Of a stretch of DNA of 64,000 nt, positions 25,416 through 32,612 are shown piece after piece. Under the pieces are notes generated by a model. The model was not told the origin of the DNA, did not search any database, and worked only from the letters and a program-made list of their open reading frames with translations. The number at the start of each line of letters is the position of its first letter. The first letter of the stretch is position 1. This DNA comes from JAVBLG01 sp031553655 (GTDB lineage: Bacteria; Desulfobacterota; Desulfovibrionia; Desulfovibrionales; Desulfovibrionaceae). The stretch is taken from the NCBI GenBank assembly GCA_031553655.1, contig JAVBLG010000101.1, positions 1 to 64,000 on the forward strand, written 5' to 3'. Position numbers and translations under genes: made by a program.

Positions 25416-26260
25416 TTTGTTGTTCTTATTCTTGGGATCGCGCACAAGAATAGAGTCATTATCCAAATCCATGTCACCCCAGACCAGAGCGTGAATTTCA
25501 CCGGCGCGCAGCCCGCAGAAAAGAGAAAGCAAGGCTATGTCATGCAAGCAAGGCTATGTCATGCATATTCATGTAGCGTGTGCCCAGAGCCTCAAGCAAT
25601 TGCCCGGCCTCCTCCTGCGAGAGAAAGCGCATGCGTCTGTTGTCCTGCCGGGGCTTTTTCACGCGCCGAGTGGGGCATTCACCCTGAACCATATCACGAG
25701 ATGCCGCCCTGTTCCACACCTGGGAAACGATGGCCAGAATGTAGCGGATGGTGGCCGCGCTTTTTCCGAATTTTTGCGCATGCAGCGCCAGGGCTTCAAT
25801 TTTGGCGGCGTCTACTTTCTGTAATGGCACATCGCCAATGGCCGGAGCTATCCATTTTGAAAAAAGCCAAAGCTTGCTTTCCATGGTGGTGTATTTTTTT
25901 GTGGCCCTCAATGGGCAGATATTCGGACTCCCAGAACTCGGCAAAGGTGAGTTGCTCTTTTTCCCTGCGGCGGCGGGCCTTTTCTTTTTCCGCTTCCTGT
26001 GAGGCATTGGCCTGGCGCATGGCGGCAATGGAGCGCGGCTCCACACCAAGGCGGATATTATCCCTGATGAGGGACAACATCTTGAAGGCTTTCTCGGCGG
26101 TCATGCCCTCGGAACCCCAGCCAGCCACCTCTTCTTTATCTTTGCCGTCAAGTTTGTAGCGAATGGAAAAGCAACGATCCGCGCGTACGCCATGCTTGCG
26201 CGAAGCGTGCTCCCTGAATCGGACGCCAAGAAAATTTGTCTTCTTCCAGATAACAGCCAT
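25416..26260 (-). pseudogene. Tyrosine integrase (P4-type), frameshifted twice and 3' truncated
   Basis: The N-terminal part 'MAVIWKKTNFLGVRFREHASRKHGVRADRCFSIRYKLDGK' and arm/core-binding regions are clear. One extra A (T7 at 25894-25900 on the plus strand) breaks the frame at 'IEGHKK'. The second frame continues 'YTTMESKLWLFSKWIAPAIGDVPLQKV' to 'NMHDIALL'. A 19-bp tandem duplication (25528-25565) shifts the frame again, after which 'LSLFCGLRAGEIHALVWGDMDLDN' appears, containing the first catalytic Arg. The rest of the catalytic domain (His-x-x-Arg and Tyr) is lost at the junction with higB. It cannot recombine. It lies 280 bases from the att-like site. Confidence 0.88.
25528..25565. repeat. 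19-bp tandem duplication inside the integrase
   Basis: AGCAAGGCTATGTCATGCA occurs twice, at 25528-25546 and 25547-25565, with no spacer. Because 19 is not divisible by 3, the duplication by itself breaks the integrase frame. Confidence 0.95.
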
Positions 26261-26540
26261 GGTACGCCCTCATGCATAATAAAACGGGATAAGGCTGTGG
26301 CGGAGAAGTAGCGGCAGAAACGACAAGGCAACACAGGAGGAGCGGCAGGAGCTGAAGTGGTGGAGCGGTAAAATCTTATCCCGCGATTTTGGATGAAACA
26401 GCCAAAAAATACGTGACAAAACCTGAAAGAAAGAGTATATACAAAATCTTTGCCATTCAATAATTTTTGCAGAGATTATGATGCATTATGAAATGTTGTT
26501 AAGGCGGCTAAAATGTTAGGATTTCCAGAATGGCATTCAA

Positions 26541-26574
26541 GATGTCAAGAGTTCAATTCTCTTCAGCTCCACCA
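26541..26574 (+). other. Orphan 3' end of a tmRNA/tRNA gene (att site candidate)
   Basis: A T-arm AAGAG-TTCAATT-CTCTT with perfect stem is followed by CAGCTCC, A and CCA. The ending CAGCTCCACCA is that of many tmRNA (ssrA) genes. No 5' half precedes it. A terminator follows and an integrase gene lies to its left. This fits the distal attachment site left by an island integrated at the 3' end of ssrA or a tRNA. Confidence 0.65.
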
Positions 26575-26586
26575 CAATAAGAACAT

Positions 26587-26622
26587 AAGGCTTGGGTTTA
26601 CGGATTCAGGCCTTTTTCTTTT
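26587..26622 (+). terminator. Intrinsic terminator after the orphan tmRNA/tRNA end
   Basis: The 8-bp stem AAGGCTTG / CAGGCCTT (one G-T pair) at 26587-26594 and 26607-26614 is followed by TTTTCTTTT. It probably served the original RNA gene. Confidence 0.75.
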
Positions 26623-26694
26623 AAGTCATCTTTCCACCATATTAAGTTCGTTATATAAATTTATGAAAAGAAATATGCTAGGCAGGTAATTGTG

Positions 26695-27036
26695 ATGAGC
26701 AAACCGGACAATTTTGAAATTATACAAAAGTACTTTACAGAACTGGTGGCAAAATCCCACTCTGATGGCAATCAGGTTGTCAGGGTTAATTATGCGATAA
26801 TCGGTTTAATGGTTTTGACGCATAATAGTGACAAACTATTGGAAATCAGTGATGGCTACAAGGATTATTCCAATATTCTATGGTTTTATAAAAAAGACGA
26901 AAAATATGCTTTGGTATACAACAAAAAAACCGGGGATATTGAAATCAGAAAAAATATTGTCCATGGCCCCGCGATATTGTCCTTGAGTAACTTAACACCG
27001 CTGACAGAGTTGATTGTAGACTTTGAAAAGCTTTAA
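26695..27036 (+). CDS. Hypothetical protein, 113 residues
   Basis: I do not recognise a family. The protein is small and soluble, with alternating hydrophobic strands ('ILWFYKKDEKYALVYNKKTGDIEIRKN') and an amphipathic start 'NFEIIQKYFTELVAKSHSDG'. AGGCAGG lies about 8 bases before ATG 26695; a GTG one codon upstream is less likely. It is AT-rich relative to its neighbours and stands just outside the att-like site. Real coding is likely from composition and length only. Confidence 0.5.
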   Translation: MSKPDNFEIIQKYFTELVAKSHSDGNQVVRVNYAIIGLMVLTHNSDKLLEISDGYKDYSNILWFYKKDEKYALVYNKKTGDIEIRKNIVHGPAILSLSNLTPLTELIVDFEKL

Positions 27037-27087
27037 TGGCTCTACCCCATCAGAAATGCGTGATTCTGCCGCCTGTAGGTTCTCCGA

Positions 27088-27111
27088 TTGAAAAGCCCGC
27101 TTACGGGTAAA
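27088..27111. repeat. Short copy of ISL3 transposase sequence
   Basis: 24 bases match 12396-12420 inside the ISL3 transposase with one gap (shared core 'gcttacgggtaaa' preceded by 'ttgaaaagccc'). It may be a last trace of a second element; the match is short. Confidence 0.35.
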
Positions 27112-27248
27112 ATGGTAGCACAGATGGCGGATCGTGGCTATGACGGCATAGGGTATCCCGTCGACCCGGTATAGATCTCCACGCAGCACAGAACATGAAA
27201 CTGTGCCATCCTCAGTTACAACCCAACATCTCAAATCCGAGGGGCGTA

Positions 27249-27869
27249 TCATTGCTTCGCTACTGGAAGCCGCAGCGCGGTGCGCATTTTTTCCGGGCTT
27301 ACTTTGCGGGGGTCGGACAGGTATATTTCGTGGTGCTTGCGTTTATTGCCAAGCGCACTGATGAGGTTGTTCACCTCAATAAATTCGCTCATTTTGGCCA
27401 CTGTGGCTGGTTCATCCGCAAATGGGCCGGTGTGCATAGCTTGAACGCAAAGGCCTTCGGCAAAATTCTCCAGCCGAGCTTTGGAACAGTCAATTTCCGG
27501 TTTCTTCTTTTGCGTAAGTTCCGCCGCCCATTTAAAAATTTTCGTCGTAACAAAGTCAGGCTGGCGGATCATGGCCGTCCAGCGCCACTCATCACGCTTT
27601 TCCAGGCCAAATTCGCTTCCATCCGCACACCACAGGCCCTCAAGCGGAAAAATCGAATACTCGTAATATCCGGCGAGATCCTTGCCCTTCATTTTTATGC
27701 AATAAGAAAGCGCATAGACGATTGCAACGGCCTGTTGGTACTCTTCGCCGTTAGGGTCTCCCTTGCCGTCCACCATGATGAAATTCATGGGTGGCACGTC
27801 AATTATGGAAGGTGCAGCCGTTGGTAGATATAGCTCTTTGAAATCTTTCTTATAATCTATTTTTGGCAT
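27249..27869 (-). CDS. GyrI-like small-molecule-binding domain protein
   Basis: 206 residues matching the stand-alone GyrI-like family (COG4832 type): 'YKKDFKELYLPTAAPSIIDVPPMNFIMVDGKGDPNGEEYQQAVAIVYALSY', the aromatic 'YYEYSIFPLEGLWCADG', and a C-terminal 'HHEIYLSDPRKVSPEKMRTALRLPV'. The first motif and the late 'HEIYLSDPR' are diagnostic. These proteins bind hydrophobic small molecules and some hydrolyse cyclopropanoids or esters; the ligand here is unknown. The start overlaps the end of the GNAT fragment by 13 bases. Confidence 0.85.
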   Translation of the reverse strand: MPKIDYKKDFKELYLPTAAPSIIDVPPMNFIMVDGKGDPNGEEYQQAVAIVYALSYCIKMKGKDLAGYYEYSIFPLEGLWCADGSEFGLEKRDEWRWTAMIRQPDFVTTKIFKWAAELTQKKKPEIDCSKARLENFAEGLCVQAMHTGPFADEPATVAKMSEFIEVNNLISALGNKRKHHEIYLSDPRKVSPEKMRTALRLPVAKQ

Positions 27870-28139
27870 GGCGTCTCCAATAGCGTTTTGGCCATGAGGT
27901 AATTGGTTAATTCCAGTTTATTTGCCTTTCTTTTCCGCTCGGCCTCAACGGTAAAGCCCTGCTTTTCAAAAAACGGCCTGGCTGTAATGCTCACTTCCGA
28001 GGTGAGCATAATGAGTTTTCTTTTCAAGGCATAACGCTCAACTTTATTATATAACAATGTGGCTACGCCCTGGCGCTGAAAATTTTTATGAATGAACATA
28101 GAATGCAGATAGCCAGAATCGGATATGGAAGCAAAACCC
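27857..28139 (-). pseudogene. GNAT acetyltransferase, 5' truncated
   Basis: The C-terminal part of a GNAT N-acetyltransferase. In frame from about 28139 it reads 'AGFASISDSGYLHSMFIHKNFQRQGVATLLYNKVERYA', where the acetyl-CoA loop is 'QRQGVA'. It goes on to 'SITARPFFEKQGFTVEAERK'. The N-terminal 60-70 residues are missing: a stop precedes 'AGFAS', and the sequence upstream belongs to the 55-bp repeat at 28152-28206. An internal ATG at 28099 could start a short protein but would lack half the fold. Confidence 0.75.
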
Positions 28140-28233
28140 GCTTAAGGGATCTCCACATGCGCGCGGCTTCGTACTGTTTACAACTCATGCGCAGTTTGGC
28201 CCAGGGTTTTTCGGAGTATGTTTTTACAGGCAT
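28140..28233 (-). pseudogene. N-terminal fragment of an unidentified repeat-associated gene
   Basis: ATG 28233 starts 'MPVKTYSEKPWAKLRMSCKQYEAARMW', which continues only a few residues before joining the GNAT fragment. A near-identical start occurs in a 44-codon frame at 59596-59730. The protein is unrecognised. Both copies sit at rearrangement junctions, suggesting a mobile or repeated gene. Confidence 0.5.
28152..28206. repeat. 55-bp dispersed repeat, copy A
   Basis: Identical to 59649-59703 except for one base (54/55). Copies are in the same orientation, 31 kb apart. Both encode the same peptide start (PWAKLRMS-KQYEAARMW). Confidence 0.93.
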
Positions 28234-28329
28234 ATTAAAAAAGTAGGTTTAATTATTGCCCGCAAGGGAGATAAACTTAGGTTATGGAATAATATTATAA
28301 GGAAATGGAACAACCGGGCATCGCCGCTT

Positions 28330-28686
28330 CTACCCCAAAATCCTGGTTCGTACCTTTTTTGGCAGGGAGTCCAGCAAAATCTGGTGAGATTCGTCAATCA
28401 TCTCCTTGAGCACATCATCAGGCACCTCGCCGTCAAGGCGCACAGAATTCCAGTGCAGCTTGTTCATATAGTAGCCGGGGGTGATGTCCTTGTAATCCTG
28501 GCGCAGGGCGGCCCCTCGAAAAGGCTCAATTTTCAGGTTGATGAAAGGCTGCTTTTCTTTGTTTTCACCCATAAGGGCGAACATTTTACCGGCCAGCATA
28601 TAGCGCGTGGCCTCCCACTCGGTTTTGTAATCTTTTTCGCAGCCGGGCTTGGCCAGGCAGTATTCGTCAAGCCAAGGATAATTCAT
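28330..28686 (-). CDS. MmcQ/YjbR-family DNA-binding protein
   Basis: 118 residues, the usual length for the family. It starts 'YPWLDEYCLAKPGCEKDYKTEWEATRYMLAGKMFALMGEN' and ends with 'ITPGYYMNKLHWNSVRLDGEVPDDVLKEMIDESHQILLDSLPKKVR'. The 'GYYMNKLHWNSV' segment is the family signature. The fold is CyaY-like and called DNA-binding on structural grounds; no cellular role is established. It stands alone, with the next upstream 700 bases non-coding. Confidence 0.88.
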   Translation of the reverse strand: MNYPWLDEYCLAKPGCEKDYKTEWEATRYMLAGKMFALMGENKEKQPFINLKIEPFRGAALRQDYKDITPGYYMNKLHWNSVRLDGEVPDDVLKEMIDESHQILLDSLPKKVRTRILG

Positions 28687-29469
28687 ATTTTTTCCTTTAT
28701 CAGCACACTTTTGCCCGGCTACAGGCCGGATTTCTTTTTCCTGCCACGTTTCACAGTGGCCATAGGCGCTTCATTTACTGGCATCGTTAGTTCCGGCCAG
28801 GTACTTGAGCACTCTGGTCTGGTTAGTGGGCGTGCTTGTACCCATAGCCCCGGCATAATGAGCCCTGGTTTAATTGTCCATTTCAAGGCGAACCAGAGTG
28901 TATTGCTTCAAATCTATGGGATTATTTATTAAAACCTTACCACCGCTGAGTGGCTAGTTATCTTTGATCATATGAGGTTCCTGTAAAACATACTTTCTTC
29001 ACAAGATTACATATAATTCTAAAAAAGTCCATATAAAGCATATACACAATAATTAATAAAGAATTATCCGATTAATTTTGGCACATTGCATGTAATATGT
29101 ATTAAAATATCCATTTATGATTTAAGTTTAAATTTTAAAATATTTTATCTTAACCATTTTCATCTGTATTTCATTTAACCTTAATCTTCATTTATATCTA
29201 TATTTATATATTTAATATTTGAAAAAATATCCATCAAGAATACTGGAGGGGCCTGTGCCTTCGGTTGATGAAACTCGTACCTCACAACTATTCTGCGATA
29301 ATTTTGCAACCAGGCGAAAAGTCGTTCCATCTTCCATCGGCGTCGATAGCGCCTGAAATGCCTGTAGATTAATTATGAAATGGCTTGTAATGTTGGCGAA
29401 CCTGACCATTGCGCGCCCTGTGCGCTCACACGCGGAACTATCATATTGGGCAGGAACCTGATAATATCA
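28687..29469. other. Non-coding stretch with an AT-rich core
   Basis: About 780 bases without a convincing gene. The part from about 28920 to 29235 is strikingly AT-rich with long runs of A and T, unlike everything else in the window. A palindrome CCTGATA-A-TATCAGG lies at 29458-29472, next to the point where the duplicated CMD sequence begins. The AT-rich core may be a nucleoid-protein or insertion-prone site. Confidence 0.6.
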
Positions 29470-29472
29470 GGT

Positions 29473-29982
29473 ATCCTCATCCAACTATATGCGTATACCG
29501 GATTTCCGCGCAGTCTTAACGGTATCCATACCTTCATGGCGGTGATGGACGAACGCCAGGCAAAGGGAATCAAAGATCAGATCGGCAAAGAAGCCACTGC
29601 CGTGCCAGCGGATATGAACAGAGACGAATACGGCGCAAAGGTGCGGGCCACGCTCTCAGGACAGGATACAATTCCTCCCGCCAGCGGGTATCAGGTCTTC
29701 ACGCCCACCATCGACACTTTTTTGAAAGAACACCTGTTCGCGGATATTTTTGCCCGCGACGTTCTGGATTTTCAAACGCGTGAGCTTGCGACCATTTCCG
29801 CACTAGCCGCCATGTCCGGCACTGCCGGGCAGCTTCAATTCCACTTTGGGGCATCCATGAATGTGGGCTTCACAGAAGGCCAGATGAAGCATTTCGTCGC
29901 TGTGATCAGCGACAAAGTTGGAAAACAGGAAGGGGAAATCGCCGCGTCGGTATTGGAAAAAGTTTTGGCAACTCGTAGATAG
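29473..29982 (+). pseudogene. Carboxymuconolactone decarboxylase-family gene, 5' truncated paralogue
   Basis: From 'LIQLYAYTGFPRSLNGIHTFM' to 'SVLEKVLATRR' the 170 residues are close to identical to the C-terminal two thirds of the intact gene at 50191-50916. The signal peptide and first CMD helices are absent. The frame runs upstream into unrelated sequence ('MACNVGEPDHCAPCAL'), so a hybrid protein could be made, but without the export signal. The copy seems to have arrived by recombination of a segment beginning at about 29473. A RibD-like fragment follows 14 bases downstream. Confidence 0.8.
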
Positions 29983-29996
29983 AAGGTGTTACCCAT

Positions 29997-30146
29997 ATGC
30001 AACGGCCCAAAGTCAGCGTGTTTCTGGCTCTGAGCCTTGATGGATATATCGCGCGGGAAAACGGCGATGTATCCTGGTTGGAGCCGTCCGTTTGTGGAAC
30101 AGGCCTGGCGCTTACGTTTGTGGGCACGATTTTTTTTGTATGGTGA
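29997..30146 (+). pseudogene. RibD/dihydrofolate-reductase-like fragment
   Basis: ATG 29997 starts 'QRPKVSVFLALSLDGYIARENGDVSWLEP', the classic N-terminus of the RibD C-terminal/DHFR-like family. The homology stops after 30 residues and the frame ends at 30146. About 150 residues are missing. The downstream sequence belongs to an HxlR fragment. Confidence 0.75.
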
Positions 30147-30327
30147 GACTGACAACCTGCGGGCAATGGAGGAGGACGGTTTGCTGACGCACACTGTTTT
30201 TTCCGAAGTGCCGCCCCGCGTGGAGTACAGCTTAAGCGCGCTTGGAGAAACCATGCGCCCCATAATAAAACACATGGAAAAATGGGGGCTTGCCTACAAA
30301 TGCAAGTTGAACGCCTCTTCAAGATAG
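30147..30327 (+). pseudogene. HxlR-family regulator fragment (C-terminal half)
   Basis: Reads 'LRAMEEDGLLTHTVFSEVPPRVEYSLSALGETMRPIIKHMEKWG', the wing and C-terminal helix of HxlR winged-helix proteins. The recognition helix and N-terminus are missing. The frame can be read from ATG 30037, but that part is RibD-like sequence in another phase. It overlaps the next gene by 28 bases. Confidence 0.78.
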
Positions 30328-31244
30328 TATTTTTACTCATGAACGGCTCATGCGGCACAGCTAAAGAATTGGCCGGACATTGCTCCGTATCCGTCAGAAC
30401 AATCCAAAGAGACTTGGATGCCTTGAGCCTTGCGGGAATCCCCGTATTTTCCAACCGGGGCTATAGAGGCGGCGTGGGGCTGCTCAAAGAATTCACGCTG
30501 GATAAAACGTTTATGACCGAGCAGGAGCAGGCGGACATTTTGCACGGGCTCCAAGCTCTTGAGGGCGCGGGATACCCTGACGGCAATGCGGCCTTTCACA
30601 AGCTTGCCGCCCTGTTCCAGAAAAAGGCGGAAGACCGTTGGGTGCGGGTGGATTTTTCTTCATGGTGCGGCTCCGGGTTCGGCAAGGAGAAATTCACCAG
30701 ACTGAAAGAGGCCATCCTTGCCAAAAAGGTTATCCGCTTCACCTATTTCAGCTCAGAAAATCGGATATCCGAGCGTGCCGCGGAGCCTTTATGCCTGCTG
30801 TTCCGCGAACGGGCTTGGTATGTCTGCGTCTTTGACAGGAAAAAAAGCCTGGAAATGGTGTTGCGGGCCTCGCGCATACGCGATTTGCATGTCACGGAAG
30901 AAACATTCGAGCGCACCATGCGGGAAGACCCGATGGCGACGCCGGACTATTCGAAGAGCTATGACCTGCAACGAGTGGTGCTCCGTGTGGCCGCCGAGTT
31001 CGCGTTCAGGGTGTTCGACGAATTTCCCGAGCAGGACATCCGCCAGCAGCCCGACGGCTCCTTTCTGATTGACGAGGAAATGCCCATCAATGAATGGCTG
31101 ACGGGCTATCTCCTTTCCTTCGCGGATGGGCTTGAAGTTATCGAGCCGTCAACTCTCCGAAATACCGTGAAAGAAAAAATTCAGTTAATGCAGAAGAAAT
31201 ATGACAAACAGGTGTCCTGTTCCTGGCGTACAGTCCGTCCATAA
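30300..31244 (+). CDS. WYL-domain HTH transcriptional regulator (YafY type)
   Basis: 314 residues from ATG 30300. The N-terminal HTH_11 domain 'VERLFKIVFLLMNGSCGTAKELAGHCSVSVRTIQRDLDALSLAGIPVFSNRGYRGG' is followed by a WYL domain (about 135-215: 'AILAKKVIRFTYFSSEN ... ERAWYVCVFDRKKSLEMVLRASRI') and a WCX-type C-terminal extension. WYL proteins sense nucleotides or small ligands and regulate defence or stress genes. It is followed 33 bases later by the nitroreductase gene, so the two are probably co-expressed and the regulator may respond to a redox-active compound. The target is unknown. Confidence 0.88.
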   Translation: MQVERLFKIVFLLMNGSCGTAKELAGHCSVSVRTIQRDLDALSLAGIPVFSNRGYRGGVGLLKEFTLDKTFMTEQEQADILHGLQALEGAGYPDGNAAFHKLAALFQKKAEDRWVRVDFSSWCGSGFGKEKFTRLKEAILAKKVIRFTYFSSENRISERAAEPLCLLFRERAWYVCVFDRKKSLEMVLRASRIRDLHVTEETFERTMREDPMATPDYSKSYDLQRVVLRVAAEFAFRVFDEFPEQDIRQQPDGSFLIDEEMPINEWLTGYLLSFADGLEVIEPSTLRNTVKEKIQLMQKKYDKQVSCSWRTVRP

Positions 31245-31277
31245 ACATTCATAAAAACCCAAAGGACGGAGGTTGTG

Positions 31278-31913
31278 ATGAACATTTACGAAGCGATCAG
31301 GGCCAGGAGAACCATTCGTGATTTTGAGGATACATTGGTTGCAATGCCCATAATTGAAAGGATAATTGACGCCGGTTTGAAAGCCCCCACCAATAACCAC
31401 TTGCGCCAGTGGGAATTTGTCGTAGTGAATGGCAAAGAAGAGAAGGCCAAAGTCCTCAGAGTAAAAAATATGACCAACCGGGACGAGTGTGAAAAAATGC
31501 TCGACAGTTTCGGCATGACGGACGAGGTTCAGCGCGACATGTACCGTGCGGCCATGCCCAGGCAGTTCTCCATGCTCTACAATGCCGGATGCCTGATACT
31601 CCCCTTTTTCAAGGTACGGGAGCCACTGCTCCAGCCAAGCTCTTTAAGTTCACTCAATGACTTCGCGTCAATCTGGTGCTGCATCGAAAACATGCTGCTG
31701 GCCGCCGCTTCCGAGGGGATATTTGGTGTAACCCGTATTCCGATGGCTGACGAATCCGAGCATATAAAGACGGTTGTCGGGCATCCTGAAAATTATGTCA
31801 TGCCCTGCTATATTGCCTTGGGGTATCCCGCGAAAAACGCATCCATGCCCTCCCAGAAAGAGATTCACGCGAAGGATAGAATGCATATCAATTCATGGCG
31901 TGGCACACTGTAA
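31278..31913 (+). CDS. Nitroreductase-family FMN oxidoreductase
   Basis: 211 residues from ATG 31278, with GGAGG 7 bases upstream. The start 'MNIYEAIRARRTIRDFEDTLVAMPIIERIIDAGLKAPTNNHLRQWEFVVV' is the nitroreductase signature: the RR-x-x-R FMN phosphate site and the 'APTNNHLRQWEF' loop. The C-terminal 'GVTRIPMADESEHIKTVVGHPENYVMPCYIALGYPA' is also typical. It would reduce nitroaromatics, quinones or flavins with NAD(P)H in the cytosol. It lies behind the WYL regulator and before a strong terminator, so the two form a short transcription unit. Confidence 0.9.
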   Translation: MNIYEAIRARRTIRDFEDTLVAMPIIERIIDAGLKAPTNNHLRQWEFVVVNGKEEKAKVLRVKNMTNRDECEKMLDSFGMTDEVQRDMYRAAMPRQFSMLYNAGCLILPFFKVREPLLQPSSLSSLNDFASIWCCIENMLLAAASEGIFGVTRIPMADESEHIKTVVGHPENYVMPCYIALGYPAKNASMPSQKEIHAKDRMHINSWRGTL

Positions 31914-31957
31914 CCGTGAATGGCTCCTGATCCGTTCACCCTCTCCCCCCATGTTGC

Positions 31958-31993
31958 AAGCGGCCCGGAGTTTCCCCCGGGCCGCTTATTTTT
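31958..31993 (+). terminator. Intrinsic terminator after nitroreductase
   Basis: The 11-bp GC-rich stem AAGCGGCCCGG (31958-31968) pairs with 31977-31987 across an 8-base loop. ATTTTTC follows. Confidence 0.88.
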
Positions 31994-32102
31994 CAGAATT
32001 ATCTATTTTGTTATTCCGCTTCAACTGCCCCTCACCAGGGCTTGGAAGCGCTGTTCGGAATTTGTGAACAGAATGCCCGTTACGGCAAATGTCAACTCCA
32101 TT

Positions 32103-32510
32103 TCAGGGGGCAAAAGGCTTCATCGAGCAGTTCACCTCCAGCCCTTGGTCATTGAGGTATCCGGTTCCCCAGCCGTACATGGCCTCCAACACCGGGCGTA
32201 TGCTTTTACCAAAGTCGGTCAAAGAATATTCCACTCTCGGCGGAACTTCCGGATACACCTTGCGGGTGAGCAGCCCTGAAGACTCAAGCTCGCGAAGCTG
32301 CTGCGTCAGCATTTTGGGCGTCGCGCAGGGCACTTCTTTACGAAGCTGGGAAAAACGCAAAGCGCCCCCCATGAGGTTCCACAGGATCAGTGACTTATAC
32401 TTTCCGCCAATGAGCTTGATGGTCGCCTCAACAGGGCAATGCCTCTCAACAGCTCCAGGCGTCCGCTCACGTCTACAGCAAAGTGGCGATAATTCCTTTG
32501 TTTTCAACAT
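32103..32510 (-). CDS. HxlR-family transcriptional regulator
   Basis: 135 residues. The winged helix is typical: 'CPVEATIKLIGGKYKSLILWNLMGGALRFSQLRKEVPCATPKMLTQQLRELESSGLLTRKVYPEVPPRVEYSLTDFGKSI'. The Cys at the start of this motif is the redox/electrophile-sensing position in several HxlR proteins. It is divergent from the copper ATPase gene with about 100 bases between, holding a candidate operator. HxlR proteins usually respond to aldehydes, quinones or thiol stress. Control of copA is inferred from position only. Confidence 0.88.
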   Translation of the reverse strand: MLKTKELSPLCCRRERTPGAVERHCPVEATIKLIGGKYKSLILWNLMGGALRFSQLRKEVPCATPKMLTQQLRELESSGLLTRKVYPEVPPRVEYSLTDFGKSIRPVLEAMYGWGTGYLNDQGLEVNCSMKPFAP

Positions 32511-32523
32511 AAATATCCTTTTA

Positions 32524-32536
32524 GGTACTATATACC
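32524..32536. promoter_or_regulatory. Candidate HxlR operator between divergent genes
   Basis: GGTA-N5-TACC (32524-32536) lies 13 bases upstream of the HxlR start and 76 bases upstream of copA. It is short and only suggestive. Confidence 0.35.
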
Positions 32537-32612
32537 AAAAAAGTGCATTCTTGCGTAAAAAATATCAATAGCTATAATATCCCCAATTGGCAAATAAATA
32601 CCAGGGTGCAGT

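Noticed and set aside
26992..27252. 86-codon minus-strand frame
   Set aside because: It overlaps the hypothetical gene's 3' end and shows only a short ISL3-like stretch. Not supported as a gene.
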